Origin: Phlebopus portentosus
Lineage: Eukaryota; Basidiomycota; Agaricomycetes; Boletales; Boletinellaceae
Direction of reading: 5' to 3'
Assembly (NCBI GenBank): GCA_037892935.1
Contig: JAYXKI010000017.1
Coordinates: 1,013,004-1,077,003, forward strand
Length of the DNA stretch: 64,000 nt
Below are positions 11,716 through 23,651 of the stretch, piece after piece. The position numbers were made by a program, and so were the translations under genes. How positions within the stretch are numbered: the stretch's first letter is position 1; each line of letters begins with the position of its first letter. The notes beneath the pieces were generated by a model. The model ran no database searches and had not been told where the DNA came from. It saw only the letters and a program-made list of their open reading frames with translations.

Positions 11716-14700
11716 TTACAGGAGCGTGTCTAATTCCGCTTTTGCCTTTGCAGTTTGCTCAAGTTCTGTAAAATTGCCACTCTTCATGCACATTCCGCGG
11801 AAGATTCCTCCCTCTTTTCGAATGAGATTGTATGGCGTGTCAAACTCCACGACTCGTCCAGCGTCTAAAACGAGCAGTCGATCATAGTCAATGACCGTGC
11901 GAAGACGATGGGCAACTGTCGAGGCAGGATGATCAGTCTATTGGATAATGGCAGACCAACGACACACGTACTAGTAAGAAGGAGCGAATCGCTAAATTCT
12001 TCTCGGATGGTCCGCTGGATCTTCGCGTCAGTTGCAAAATCGATACTGCTCGTGGCCTCATCCAGGATGACAACTGCACTGCGGCGCAGCAGGGCACGGG
12101 CCATTGCAATAAGCTGTCGTTGTCCAGCGCTGAAATTCAATCCACCAGATGACACTTCAGTATCCAAAAAGATCTCTGTCTTCTCATGAGTGTTTCCGTT
12201 TTCTCCTGCGAGGGTAGTTGATCCAGATGGAGCTCTGGATGGAGATACTGAGCCAGATCCCACCGGTTCAGAAGATTCCACAGCGGTCACGCCATTGTCT
12301 TCGCGCTCAACTTTCCGTATGGATGGCGCGCGAGACGAGAATCGTGATGCAATGGTGCTCTCTGAAACCATCTGGACACGTCGCAAAGCATCCATGCATT
12401 CCAGGTCGCTGTGATCACCGAAGGGGTCTAAGTTATCTTGGACTGATCCCGAGAAGAGAGTAGCATCTTGAGGAATGAACGTAAGCCGCGAGCGAAGGTC
12501 GTTCACGCCTATCGTCGTAATATCAATACCATCTATGATAATCTGTCCCTCCGCAGGGTCGGTAAAGCGCAACAAACTCATCGCCAAAGTGCTCTTCCCA
12601 CTTCCGGTTCGTCCTAAGAGCCCGACGCGTTCTCGAGCGCGAAGCTTGAATGATACTTGGTGAAGTACTGCAGGAAGGTCAGGCGCATACCGAATCACGA
12701 GCTCCTTCAATTCAACCAGCTTTTCCTCGTTCGGACCGGAGCTAGATGGCCAGTGCGCAGGCGGTCGGGAATTCTCAACGACAGCCGGTGGCTCTTGAGG
12801 TAGGTCAAAATACTCTACAACACGCTCAACAGAGTTCAGATCGAGCTCAAGCTGGGTCCAGGATCGGCAAACCCACTAGCAACAGCGCGATCAACGATAA
12901 CAGCAGTTAATCAATAAATGTCAGGCTGCTCACGTAAACATTGTACGTAGATTGCATCTAAAAAGGATTCAGTAACCTCTACCGAGATATGTTAGGGCTC
13001 GACTCACAGCAGTCGTGATACACAGCCCGGCCCAGCCCGCCCAGCCTGGATGGGTTACCTGACTTGACGATAGAGCAAACATCGTTGTGCAAAAGACAGC
13101 GAAAGAGCTCAAAAGCCCGAAACGTAAATGTACCCATCGGTTCGTCATCTACATATCCATCTCGATAGTCAGCTATAAAAATTTCTAGCAAGAAAAGAAA
13201 GGACCAACCCAAAAGTGATAAAACATTTGTGACGTGAGATCTATCTTGTGATACAGCCTGTTCATGAAGTGTGGCTCTGCGGAGAACGCCCGTACGGTGA
13301 CAACTATGAGTAGCATAACCGTGAGACGTCTGGTCATGATACAAGATAGGAAGTGTTGTGCTACTTACTGCCTTCAAGTAGCTCAGCGAAGCCAGAAACT
13401 GTGAGGAGTGGTCAAGTCAGTGATCCAGAAGCAGCACCGGAGCCTTACATATAGGTGATCTTGTGGTACTCTCCATCCTACGAAGGTCACGGCCAGTATT
13501 AAGGTACCCGATGGCCAATTTGTAATAGAAATACCCGATGAAAATTGCAGGGATGACGAAAGGTGGGAATACGGAGATAATAATCACGAGAGAAGTCAAG
13601 AACGAGGCGAAAGATTGATTCACGGACTGAAGTGAGCTCGCAAGGTTCGAGTCAACTGTCTCGATATCTTTGCTGAAGCGGTTCAGACTACGACCTGTTG
13701 GTGTGGTATCTAGCCACCGCATATCCTTTAAAAGTTGCGGAAGAAAGATGATTAGTAGGAGTATAACCAAAAGAACGGCAACACTCACCGCGCGGACTAC
13801 CGTACGCAGCATCTGACTGAAGAGTGTCCGAGATGCGTAAAATGCGCCAGTATACTGAACGGCAGTCGAGGTGACACTGATAGTAACAATGAGGAATCCT
13901 ATCAGAGCATAAACAGTAACGTAGAACAATGGTTTCTCCTGAACGGGAGGGATATGATCTCCGAAACCTATCGAGCTGAAACTCTGATGCGCCTCAAGGA
14001 AATGGCGGGCTAAGAACGAGCCAGGTACGACATTGTGTCGTTCCTTGACTGCGTTGGACGTGAACAAGTGAGTGAAGAGGACAGACTTGCCCTTCCCGTA
14101 AGCTTCACCCCAAATCTAAAACTTCCAGTAAGTGAAACGTTTCTGATCCAACTACGGGCACTGACTTTTATCCAGTATTTCTCAGTGAACCGTAAGCCTT
14201 GAACGCATACAATTAGGAATAGGAGGATAGACCACGTCCAATAAGTTCTGGGCAAAGAATAAGCGTTTTATAGACGGTGAGAAATGGCCAAGCACTCACG
14301 AAGCTCTTAGGTATGTCTTGTAGATCCTCCACTTTACACTACCTGTTTCTCGTTCTTCGTCATCGACAAGCTTGCGTGACTGCTTTGACTCATTAGTGGT
14401 GACGCTGCCGCCGAAGTCACCCTCGCACGGTGGCCCCTGCTCCTCTCCTTCATCTGCCTTTTGTTCGCCCTCTCGATGCTCCTCATATCCTTCTTCCGAC
14501 GCTATAGCATCAAGTGCACCACTCTCACGGAGTTCTTTGACTGTTCCTTGAAGTTCGATGCGTCCATCCGTCATGCGCACAAGATAGTATGCACCTGGTA
14601 GGACAAGCTCGACATGATGCGTGACAAGAATCTGATTTCCATAGCACAATGACTGAGCCGGAGTCGCATCAGGTTTACGGATAAGATACTTACGACGGTA

Positions 14701-17700
14701 CGATTCTTCAGCAAGGGCCCCATGAGAAGCTTTCGGAAGAGGTGACGAGCTGTATGGCTGTCCTGGGTCCAGTTCGATATTAGTGTCCAATCCAATAATA
14801 CTCGAACATGGCTTGAGCTTACGACTGCACTTAATGGATCATCCAATAACACAAACTTGGATCTGGCGTAGATTGCTCTATAAAAAGAGGTGAGTAGTCA
14901 TGTTACATACGAGATGGATCACTGTACTGACCTTGCCAGGGCTACGCGAGCTTTCTGACCTCCGGAAAGAGATACACCGCGAACACCGATCTCGGTTTCA
15001 TCGCCGTCCTCGAATATGACCAGGTCTGGTCTTAACACGCACGCGTCCAACACTGCAGCATAACGTTCAGGCTCAAACGGTGCCCCGAAAAGAATGTTTT
15101 CCTTGATTGATTGATGCTGAAGCCATGGGGTCTGAGCAGCATACGAAATTGAATGTGTCAATGCGTTCTCGTAGACACTGTGAATATTTTTGTGCACTAA
15201 GATCCTGCCTTTTGTGAGCGTCATTTCACCCAGTAAAGCGAGCTAATTGTCAACAGAGTGATCAGAAGAAGTAAATTTGGGCGACAACTTATCTTACCAA
15301 GAGGGCGGTTTTCCCGCTTGCGGTCGGTCCAATGACGACACTCAGAGCCCCCTCCGGAAATAAGACAGAAATGTCACGTAATTCGAATGCGTGATCCTGA
15401 CCGACAGCCGCTGTCTCTTCCTGGGTAATATCCGACTGAAGCGTGTCGGCGATGTCAGCTTCAATGTCTCTCTCCGTGTCTCCTTTTGTCTTCGGGTTGT
15501 TATCCTTGCCTTTCGATGTCTTGTCACTGGACCTCTGCTTTTCCACCGTGTTCCATTTCAGGGTGGCATTATCCAGGCCTAACACCATAACATCGCTGAA
15601 TTCCTTCTTTACGTCTTCTTTGAGTGTTGACACCTGTGACCCGACCTCATCTTCGTTGAGAAAAGTTTCAATGCGTTGCATAGCGACGCGCGCTTGAAGG
15701 ATTTTGATAATCCGTGTCCTTTAAGAGCGTTAGTATTTGAAGTTGTGTATGGAAGAGTCACGGGGACTAACGCACGGGATCACGTTTAAAGGAAACCGGA
15801 TCATGAAGAACAACGTGATTGCAGTGAAGGCCGTGCCGACGGTAAGGTCGTTTCCGCAGGAGACATACGCCAAGAATGAGAGTACGCTGACGAGAATAGG
15901 AGCAGTCGACCAGACAATCTGTAACAAAACAGAATTGAATCGACCTGGATCAGAAAGGAATTATTATGCAGCGGTGCAGCGCAGATGGAGAATAGAGTCT
16001 ACTCTTAACCAGCCATATCAGCTCTTTTGCACGAGAGTCTTGTATCCCAGCGATCCACCTGTCTTCCCAAGCGGAGAACTTGATGAACTTGAGAGCACCA
16101 AGGAGTTCGCTAACAACAGACATCCTCTTATCCTTTGCCGCCAGAACTCCCTTCTGAATACGGACTGCTCTATGAGCCAGGAAGTTGCTCAGTGGCCACA
16201 CGAGGAAAAGGACTGCGAAGCCCGCAAAAGCAGAGGTACCAAGAAGCTGGTAGAGGAAGACGGACGCAATCACAATTTCAAATGGTGCGGCATATATGAG
16301 ATACATGCCACTGATTACCTGAATCAGGAAAGTTAGTTCTGATAATTATCATCTTGATGTGAACCTTGCATACCATTGCGACGCGGTTGGCATCTCCGGC
16401 CATAAGATTCACTATTTTTCCTATATCTGCACCAGCCTTTGCCTCGTCACCCTTATCCTCTTTTGTCTTTCTCTTCTTCCCTTCCCTTTTCTTCTCGTCG
16501 CCCTTCTCCTCCCCCTGCTTGTTGACAATTCCAGATTGATCTTTCCTCTTGAGCGCTTTATCGTAAATCGCAGATATAAGCTGCGAGCGAATGCGCACGC
16601 TTGCACGACGGCCGTACCACAAATGTTGCAAGTCAGCCTCAGCCTTGAGAACTTGCGAACCAAATATGAGAACCGCAAAGAAATAAGCACGTGCTATCGA
16701 AGAAGGCAGGCCACTATCGATAGCGTCGATGATACCTTTTAGGAAGAATGGGCCAAGATAGTTGCAGAATACCGATGCAAGTGTACCTATGAAATCAAGA
16801 CTAGGAGAACAGATCTGTCAGCTAACGTGGTAGAGATGAAAAGGGACATCCACAAACATGATGTCCTTCGAGTTGGCTGCCAATATCTTCCATAACAGGC
16901 CTCGTTTTTGGTCCAAGGTAGAAAACTTGCGGAAAGTAGGTCTCGCCTGCATCGTGACGCTCAGGTCCCAGACATCCTCCTCTTTCAGTGTCACATTCGT
17001 GCCCTTCTTGATCAATGGATTGACCCAACGGAACGTGAGCCATCCCCATAGAGTCGTGAAGTCTTCTGGGCTTACATTCTTGCCGACTCTTTTCAAGATT
17101 ATTGGATCGTTGAGCGGCCTGCTGAGGGCTAGTATGAGAAGACCGAACGCCACCGTCAGGTTGATAATCAAGCCAAACAGAACGAGGCATGGGGGCGTCG
17201 GATCGCCGTACACGGTACGGTCGAAGACGACTCCTCCAAGCATAAGGGAAGCACCGACGAAATGAACTAGATAGAGTGCGAAGAGGTCATACGGAGGCCC
17301 AACGGACGGTTTTAGTGCAGGACTCAGGGAGGCGTATAACCAAGTGGCTGCGAAAAAAAATGCGAGAATCCCTTCACGCGTGTCCTTGCCTTCCGTGGCA
17401 AATATGAACGCGCCAACTGCAAGCCATGACCCTGTCTCGATCAGGCCGAAAACGATGAGGATGATCGTGAACCAGAACGGCGGCCGTTTCCTGACGGGTC
17501 CATCGGCGGGGGCATCCTTTGGCTTGCTTTCGTCATAGTCCAATGCCTCAGCTTCTTCAAGAGTTAGGAACTCCTTCAGTGGCGACGAGAATGGAATGGA
17601 TCTGCGAAAGACGCGTACGGAAGAGAGGCAAAATAGGTACACTGTGACGAGACCAAACGGTGCAAAAGCACTCCAGGTTGTTATTATGCAAGTATCCTCG

Positions 17701-17735
17701 ATGTTGAAAGGATTTGACGACGGGCAAAAGAACAT
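11716..17735 (-). CDS. ABCC (MRP-type) full ABC transporter
   Basis: A large multi-exon gene read from 17735 (start [16 protein letters not shown]) to the TAA at 11716. Domain order is several N-terminal hydrophobic spans (a TMD0-like region), TMD1, NBD1, TMD2, NBD2. NBD1 has Walker [12 protein letters not shown], signature [14 protein letters not shown] and Walker [12 protein letters not shown], continuing DSHTARHLF across an intron. NBD2 has Walker [16 protein letters not shown], signature [16 protein letters not shown], Walker [14 protein letters not shown] and, after an intron, the switch motif [11 protein letters not shown]. Between the NBDs lies [16 protein letters not shown], typical of the intracellular loops of this subfamily. 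Such proteins export organic anions, glutathione conjugates or drugs at the vacuole or plasma membrane; the substrate cannot be told. NBD1 Walker A has Ala where the second Gly of GxxGxGK is expected, which I believe occurs in fungal ABCC proteins. Highly charged linkers sit in TMD1 (about 16440-16560) and before NBD1. Confidence 0.93.
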
Positions 17736-19177
17736 AGTGGTTGAAGGACGAGTGTCCCGTGGGCGACTACCGGGGATGCAAGAGCGAGTATAAGTAACCT
17801 CCTACGTTCACCGCCTTCTCCATTTCGGGGATGATACGATTTCTGACTACTAGCATCGTCGTGCCAACAGGATTCACTTTGTATCAAGAAATACGTTTAA
17901 GTCGGGGTAGAGGGGAGCAGCTATGCCCAGCCAGTATATGAAGGCAAGTAATAAGTATAAGTAGTCTCTTTCGGCTCCTTGTCTATCTTTGGAATGATAT
18001 GATTACTGATTACCTGCGTTGTCCGTCGTCTGTCGTCGTCCGAGAGGAGTCGCAGGATCGAGGACTTCGCCTTTCCCAAGGGGGATTGATTAGGTGCTAC
18101 AGGGGATAGGTCACAGCGGGCAAAAACCGGTTTTCGGCAAAGCCGAAAGTTCTTTAGGCGATCGTGCCGAAACTTGAAATTTCAATCCTGATCTCCGTGT
18201 TGCTACATGACAAATCACATTCTTGATGCAACCTTTGACGAAATTACTAATTTCATTTCTACTTTCGACCGTTATTGCAGCCATGCCGAAACCGGTTTTT
18301 GCTCACTGCGGGTGTGATTCTAAATTCCGCACCGGGCAAAAAAGTCATTTCCAACCCGTGAGAATGTTACCCAGAATGGAAAATTGAGAGCGATCAAAAA
18401 TTCTATCTAGAGATTTCTTGCTATAAGTGCTGGTGGAGTGGCGTCCGCACTTGCTCCCATTCTTGCCTCGCAGCACTCGCCACAATCAAAGTTACAAGAA
18501 GGTTCTGACCTTGGATAACCATAACACGATGTCAATTCATACCATCCGCTATCCGTGTATACTAACACCCCGTCATCTTCGCAATATGATTCGCGATTCC
18601 TTCTCTTGTGCATTCGTCTCCGTTAAATGTACTTCCCTATACTCTTTGGTATTCTGAGACGGTGTGCGTCTTCCTTTGCTGATCGATATTCTTTCCGACT
18701 AAGTTCGTCTTGCATCAGAATGAGCACTCCTCCATTTATGGAAGGAATTTCGTGAGCGAATCTTACGAATAAAGGTTCATTCTTACACTTATGGTTGTTT
18801 AGGCGGACTATATGAATATGAGACTGGATGAACTTCTCACGATCTATTCTGGTGCTTTCCGGCGTTTGTGGACATTCGAAACTCCTCCGCTGTTCCTTCC
18901 CTCACAGTCGTCTATCAAAACTAAGTTGACCTTCGAAGATGGCTACGAGGGTACTTTCAGCTTTGAAGCACTTTGAAACGGTTTTGGGTGTCCATAGTCG
19001 AAATCTTGACGCGGTTTGTCATCGTCAAGAGTGTTTCAATTCTCTTTCATTCATGGACCTGAATGGGTTGTCACATCCAGCTATAAGTTTTATCAGTTCA
19101 TGAGCCCGTACGGAGACCTTGTACTGCGCTTGCTATTCAGGGGCGATTGACAAATGGCTCCAAGACCAGTACACAAT
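17736..19177. other. Intergenic region with a small inverted-repeat element
   Basis: About 1.4 kb without a recognised gene. It includes the promoter side of the ABC transporter and a palindromic element at about 18116-18306 (listed separately). The rest shows no feature I can support. Confidence 0.4.
18116..18306. repeat. Short inverted-repeat element, MITE-like
   Basis: Two arms face each other across about 145 bp. The left arm near 18119-18139 contains GCAAAAACCGGTTTTCGGCA, and the right arm near 18284-18303 is its near-perfect reverse complement, with one T fewer. The outer flanks (CAGCGG and CCCGCAGTGA) also partly match. Next to the left arm is a perfect small hairpin, TTCGGC-AAA-GCCGAA. 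No coding capacity. This fits a small non-autonomous transposon or its remnant, but I could not find a clear target-site duplication. Confidence 0.45.
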
Positions 19178-19507
19178 TCAGCAACCACTACCACCGCCGC
19201 CCCCTCCACCTCCGCCGTCTCCCCCTCCACTGTACCCGCCTCCACCGCCACCGCCACCGTCTCCCCCTCCACTGTACCCGCCTCCACCACCACCTCCGCC
19301 ATCTCCCCCTCCACTGTATCCGCCTCCACCACCACCTCCGCCATCTCCCCCTCCACTGTATCCGCCTCCATATACTCCACCGCCGAAATCGCCCCCGCCT
19401 CCGTAGTAGGCACCCGCATTCGACATTCTGGCTGTTGATCGAGCGCCTGTTCTATAGTTTCTTGGTCGTGATGTTGGCGGAGCCGCTCGCGAGGAAGTGC
19501 ATCCCAT
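19178..19507 (-). CDS. Glycine-rich MGC...SGC small protein (copy 1)
   Basis: An intronless frame of 109 residues. It begins MGCTSSRAAPPTSRPR, passes through MSNAGAYYGGGG and ends in a long run of Gly, Tyr, Ser and Asp closing GGGSGC. Met-Gly-Cys followed by Ser is the classic signal for N-myristoylation of Gly2 with palmitoylation of Cys3, so attachment to the inner face of a membrane is likely (inference). The glycine region is built from a 14-residue unit (GGGYSGGGDGGGGG type) repeated about four times. The opposite strand is also open and reads as a proline-rich extensin-like protein. I prefer the minus strand because the MGC start, the SNAG block and the C-terminal Gly-Cys ending recur in the neighbouring copies at 20.5 and 21.3 kb. 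Confidence 0.65.
   Translation of the reverse strand: MGCTSSRAAPPTSRPRNYRTGARSTARMSNAGAYYGGGGDFGGGVYGGGYSGGGDGGGGGGGGYSGGGDGGGGGGGGYSGGGDGGGGGGGGYSGGGDGGGGGGGGGSGC
19193..19370. repeat. 42-bp tandem repeat inside MGC copy 1
   Basis: About four units of 42 bp (14 codons), of which the last two are identical apart from edges. They encode the Gly/Tyr/Ser/Asp repeats on the minus strand. Such an in-frame minisatellite should vary in length between strains. Confidence 0.8.
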
Positions 19508-20482
19508 GGTTTGAATCCTCAAACAGGTAGCTGTCGTTAAAAGAGTCAGACGGTCTCTATCCTTTTGAAAAGTTGCCTCTTACAAGAAGTGCAGTGAACT
19601 AGGCCCGAGCTTGTTGGAAATGAACTAAGTGCGTCTCCGTAAATTGTCTTCTTTATATTGTCTTCTTTTACACGGTTTAGTCGGGCTATAGACGACTCGA
19701 AAAGATGCGCCCATGGCTTCAGCGGCACCGCTGCATCGCCTACTTCAGGCCACGTCCACAAAAGAGTACAGCCATGTTGAGCTAATTGCTCCTATCAGCA
19801 GCATCTTCTCAGAAATCGTTCCGTTCTTAGCTTATTACTTTATCTATTTTTACTCACTTGAAGCATACTAGACTCCTCAGACCATCATAACGTCTCCGCC
19901 AGACGTCTTGCACACAACTTCCAAACAACAAATGAAACGACTTGATCATTGTATTATCACGTGAAGAAGCTTTTGCTCTATATATATGACAGGCGCTAAT
20001 CGTTTACGGTAACAGGGTAAATATTAGTTGCCGACCTAGGATACTCGGACTGTAGCTCAACGTGCTCAGCCAGAGGAGGTTTTTTTTTATAATACAACCT
20101 GCCTCTATCATTGAAAACCCCACTTTCCTCGAATCGAAATGCCCAAGCACAGACGAACTCCGGGTAGGCAGTCACAAGTGCTACAGATTACAGGTCCGAG
20201 TCACCTCTTGGGCATCAGAATTTGAATATGACGTCTCTACACCGCATGCTTGCCGTTTGAAATCAGTACATTTCGAGATCATGGACCGTTCTATTTATTT
20301 GTGACTCTTTCCCGTCAAGGGTCGCAAGACTGGCGTAAGGCTGAGGAATTGAAGTTCCGCAGTCCTATGGTGACTTTGAGGACAAGTGCAATGCTCCCAC
20401 AAACAAGCAGGCCAATGCTCGTCATCGATAGATAGGTTATTGATGAGCAATTGGCATGTTCCTCCATCACCTCACACTAAAC
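19508..20482. other. Spacer between MGC copies 1 and 2
   Basis: No gene recognised. Part is presumably the promoter of copy 1 and the 3' region of copy 2. A block at 19862-19915 resembles sequence upstream of copy 3. Confidence 0.4.
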
Positions 20483-20707
20483 TTAACACCCACTACCTCC
20501 TCCTCCTCCATCTCCGCCTCCTCCATGACCTCCACCTCCATCTCCGCCGCCGCCACCGTCTCCGCCACCATCTCCTCCAAAGCATCCAGTGCAATCAATG
20601 TCGCAACCCACATCAGGAGGTTCTTTTTTCTTTCTCGTATGATTCGTCCCTTCCCTCATCTGTTTTTGTTCCGTTCTGATATCGCCCCGAGACTGGGCGC
20701 ATCCCAT
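20483..20707 (-). CDS. Glycine-rich MGC...SGC small protein (copy 2)
   Basis: A 74-residue intronless frame starting MGCAQSRGDIRTEQKQ and ending GGGGGSGC. Gly2-Cys3 again suggests myristoylation and palmitoylation. A basic patch (HTRKKKE) follows, which in many lipid-anchored proteins helps membrane binding. A Cys-containing segment (VGCDIDCTGCFGG) precedes a Gly/Asp tail with His. The sequence between the ends is not similar to copy 1, but the same start, same ending, same strand and adjacency argue for one family. I do not know a characterised homologue. Confidence 0.6.
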   Translation of the reverse strand: MGCAQSRGDIRTEQKQMREGTNHTRKKKEPPDVGCDIDCTGCFGGDGGGDGGGGGDGGGGHGGGGDGGGGGSGC

Positions 20708-21248
20708 CCTGCGTGGGGATAAATCAGACAGTAAAACGACTGTATAGACATGTTAGATCTCCGTTATGATTTTTTTACGAAGTACTGGCCTGTGACAATT
20801 GAGCCGAAAGCCAGGATAGTTTGCTCGCTTTTCAAGCAGAAATCAAATCGATCTTGCATATACTGACAGTTATATGGAGAGAGCACCCGACCGTTCTGCA
20901 TCTTGGCCCACTAATATACTTTTTTTACAGCATACTCTAAATTTATCTTGGTCCCGTGCTTTGCTTTCGCTCCATGTGTTGGCTTCGCGAAACTGATGGA
21001 GACGCCACATGCCTATTCCGCTTGAACGTATCTCTGTTCCATCTTGTTCAAATGCAGTTTTAGATTATAAGACTCTCCGGAGCTTTACGTATCCTTACAG
21101 TAACCTCGATCACCACATCCATTGACAACGGAGATTTCGTAATAACAACTTGCTAGAAATGTTTATAATCCAGGTATTAGATGAAGAGAAAGTAAAGTAT
21201 TCTGCATATGGCGCTCAACTTCTGCACATGAGCTTGATACACGGTAAA

Positions 21249-21443
21249 TTAGCAACCGCCTCCACTACCGCCTCCGTCGCCTCCGTTCCCTCCTCCTCCA
21301 TTGCAACCACCGCCACCATGTGCGGTGTAAGCGGAAGTATAATGCACTCCTGCATTCGTAAATGCCGATGTTGTTCCGCCCGTCGACTTATCAGACCTTG
21401 ATTATTGATTTGGCCGTGCCGCTCGCAAAGGTATGCAACCCAT
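21249..21443 (-). pseudogene. MGC family member with an in-frame stop (copy 3)
   Basis: A single frame of 64 codons starts MGCIPLRAARPNQ, meets a TAA at codon 14, then continues in the same frame through FTNAGVHYTSAY to a glycine tail ending GGSGGGC. It aligns to copy 1 without gaps over the first 32 codons: MGC, RAA at 7-9, and (S/T)NAG at 29-32 fall in the same positions. So the frame after the stop was clearly selected as coding. Either this is a young pseudogene, the stop is read through or edited, or the base is a sequencing error. No intron that would remove the stop is obvious. Confidence 0.6.
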
Positions 21444-21825
21444 GTTTTACGATCCAATAGTCAATCAAAAGATCTACTATTATATGATTACCGAATAATT
21501 GTCGTAGGTAAGGAAGCACATACAGATTAGATTGTGTTTTTGCTCGACTTGCGCAAGCATTGAGTTTCATGTACAGGAGTTGGCTCCTTTTAATGCGAAA
21601 AATGACTAAACCTAACCCAAGACGCGCTCAGCGCTTCAGACCACATTGCCGCACCGCCAGACGTCAAGCATTTTGCATACCAAGGCGGAAACGCCTTCCG
21701 TAGCGAAATTAACCGCCGATTTCCCGCGGGATCAAGACAACCAGACAAGGTCAATCCGCGATAAAACAATTGCATATCCGTGCAAAATATACAACGTAAA
21801 GCCAAAATAGCGGTGCCCTATTGAA

Positions 21826-22752
21826 TTAACGTAGTTTTCCACAAGTTGCCACATGACCAAGTCCAATGATTATCTTTCCTGAACCGTACAGCATTGCACC
21901 GACGCTGAACACTGCTGCACCGGCGAAAATGACTGGAGTGCACAAGAGTATCGCGAAGCCCCTTGTAATGCCCATCATGATTGTATCCTTCTCTGAAGGT
22001 GCGAGCAGTCTTGCGGCTCGATGCCGGAAACGTTGACCGCGTGCGCCTTCTGAACCAGCGGTTACAACGACTTCTGCATCGTTCAAGGCTATGCTGCCCT
22101 CTGCGTCTGCGCCACCATTTAAGACACGCAATGAACGTGAGAAGACTTCAGCGCGACTGTCCCATTCGGCTTGGACGAGCGGATCTGAGTGAATGCGAGA
22201 GAGACTAAGCGAAGTCATTTCAGTTATCAGGTGCGTAAGACAGCGGGAAGACCTACCGTTGCATCCCTGCCAGAACAAGCTCCTCCAGTACACGCACTCC
22301 ACATTGACTATCACCGACATTCTCTGAACAGAAACCACAAATGAAACGTGATAGCTTTGAATACCTAGAGGCGCGCCCTCTAGCGATTTTCAAATCGGCT
22401 ATATTAACCTGGAGCTCGCGCAGCGCCTCATACCACTCAGCCTCTCCGGAAGCTGAGGCCGCATGAATAAGGCGTGGATCAGCGATCCCTGGAGATTGAA
22501 GAACCTGAGCCGGGGAAATCGCTGAATAGCTCTCCTTATTGTCATTTCCGAACAAAGGATGCTGATAAACTGGAGGGTCGTCAAGGCCTCGTGTTACTGG
22601 GGCGTGACTTAAGTGTGCAGCGCGCTGTCCCTGGGCGAGCTGGTTCTCGTCCCGAGCTAGTAGAGGTACTGATGGATCTAGTACATGGAATGAATAGCAA
22701 TCCACGCGAGGTGCTAGCAAGGCATACCAGCAGTGTCTCCAAGTGAGGACAT
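21826..22752 (-). CDS. Small protein with C-terminal membrane segment
   Basis: Three introns are needed. The start is MSSLGDTA at 22752, then an intron ending CTAG before the DPSVPLLARDENQ exon. This is followed by LIHAASASGEAEWYEALREL, a short exon ENVGDSQCGVRVLEELVLAG, and a final exon beginning DPLVQAEWDSRAEVF. The last 55 residues contain two hydrophobic stretches (ITRGFAILLCTPVIFAGAAV and FSVGAMLYGSGKIIIGLG) like those of many uncharacterised Agaricomycete proteins. A tail-anchored or hairpin membrane protein is likely. It lies next to and on the same strand as the MGC cluster; a functional link is only a guess. Confidence 0.6.
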
Positions 22753-23651
22753 GATCGTTAAAGTACAGGTAGGTATAGCAGACTTATCAACCCGATGTCA
22801 TATGGGCTATTTAAGGTCCAACCGAGCCCGCATGGCTGAAATCGTGCATCATTGCGGAATGACTGCGGTCTAAGAAGCGAAGACTAAAAGACTGCGTATA
22901 CTCTATCGTTTAGCCAAGCTGCAAAATCGGCAGCACGGCAATCGATTCCGCAGTCTCAATGTCCAAGAGCTTATAAACGATCCACGGCTCGATCTCACGA
23001 GGCTGCTGGCTATCATATAACACTGTCAGGATACACGTACAGGACGACCGGCGCTCTGAGGATAATTACCAGTAGTTGACCATCGTTGAGAAGGAAAGGA
23101 TACTTAACACGAACACGAAGCGATTGTGCGGAATGATCTTGAGAAGAATATATTGTTAGGATAAAATGAATGCAGATGTGCTCTGGTCAGGAACGCCGCC
23201 CAGAGGACCCCTTCCTGATTATTCCCAGTGAGAATGCTTTAACCGCCGACAATGATTCCCCATTCCGTGTAATCTTGGAGTACCAGCACAAAGTGGCATC
23301 GAGCCAGAAGCACTAGTACTGATGGCTGGAGACAGCTCATACATAATTCAGATGAAATCAGATGTGGTTCACTTGATGATGACGCGAATGGTCAACAAGT
23401 TCAACGTTTCGGTGGGGTCTTCTCTGTTCGATCACGTTATCTTCACACACACGAGTTGGTGGTATCTTGCGCTCAGACTTGCAGAACTCCGACCTGACAT
23501 CAAACCATGGGGGCCGTTTCTCACCGTCCTGCACAGAAAATTTTGTCTGCTCTACTCCCGTGCCCCATGGTTTCTTTACTCGTACTTCCTTCGGGCGCTA
23601 TAAAGTCAAGTCGATAATGATAAGGAGCAAGACGAGTCTTCGCCGAGGAGT
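22753..23651. other. Intergenic, no gene recognised
   Basis: A 93-codon open frame at 23322-23603 has no recognisable motif. The region should contain the promoters of the flanking divergent genes. Confidence 0.4.

Noticed and set aside
12190..12663. Plus-strand frames opposite the ABC transporter
   Set aside because: Antisense shadows of the NBD2 exon, which has all expected motifs on the minus strand.
19119..19406. Plus-strand proline-rich, extensin-like frame
   Set aside because: It is the antisense reading of the glycine repeats. The minus-strand gene has an MGC start and ending shared with two neighbours, so the plus frame is most likely a shadow.
20456..20722. Plus-strand Ser/Thr-rich frame over MGC copy 2
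   Set aside because: Same reason: GC-rich triplet repeats leave several frames open, and only the minus frame fits the family pattern.
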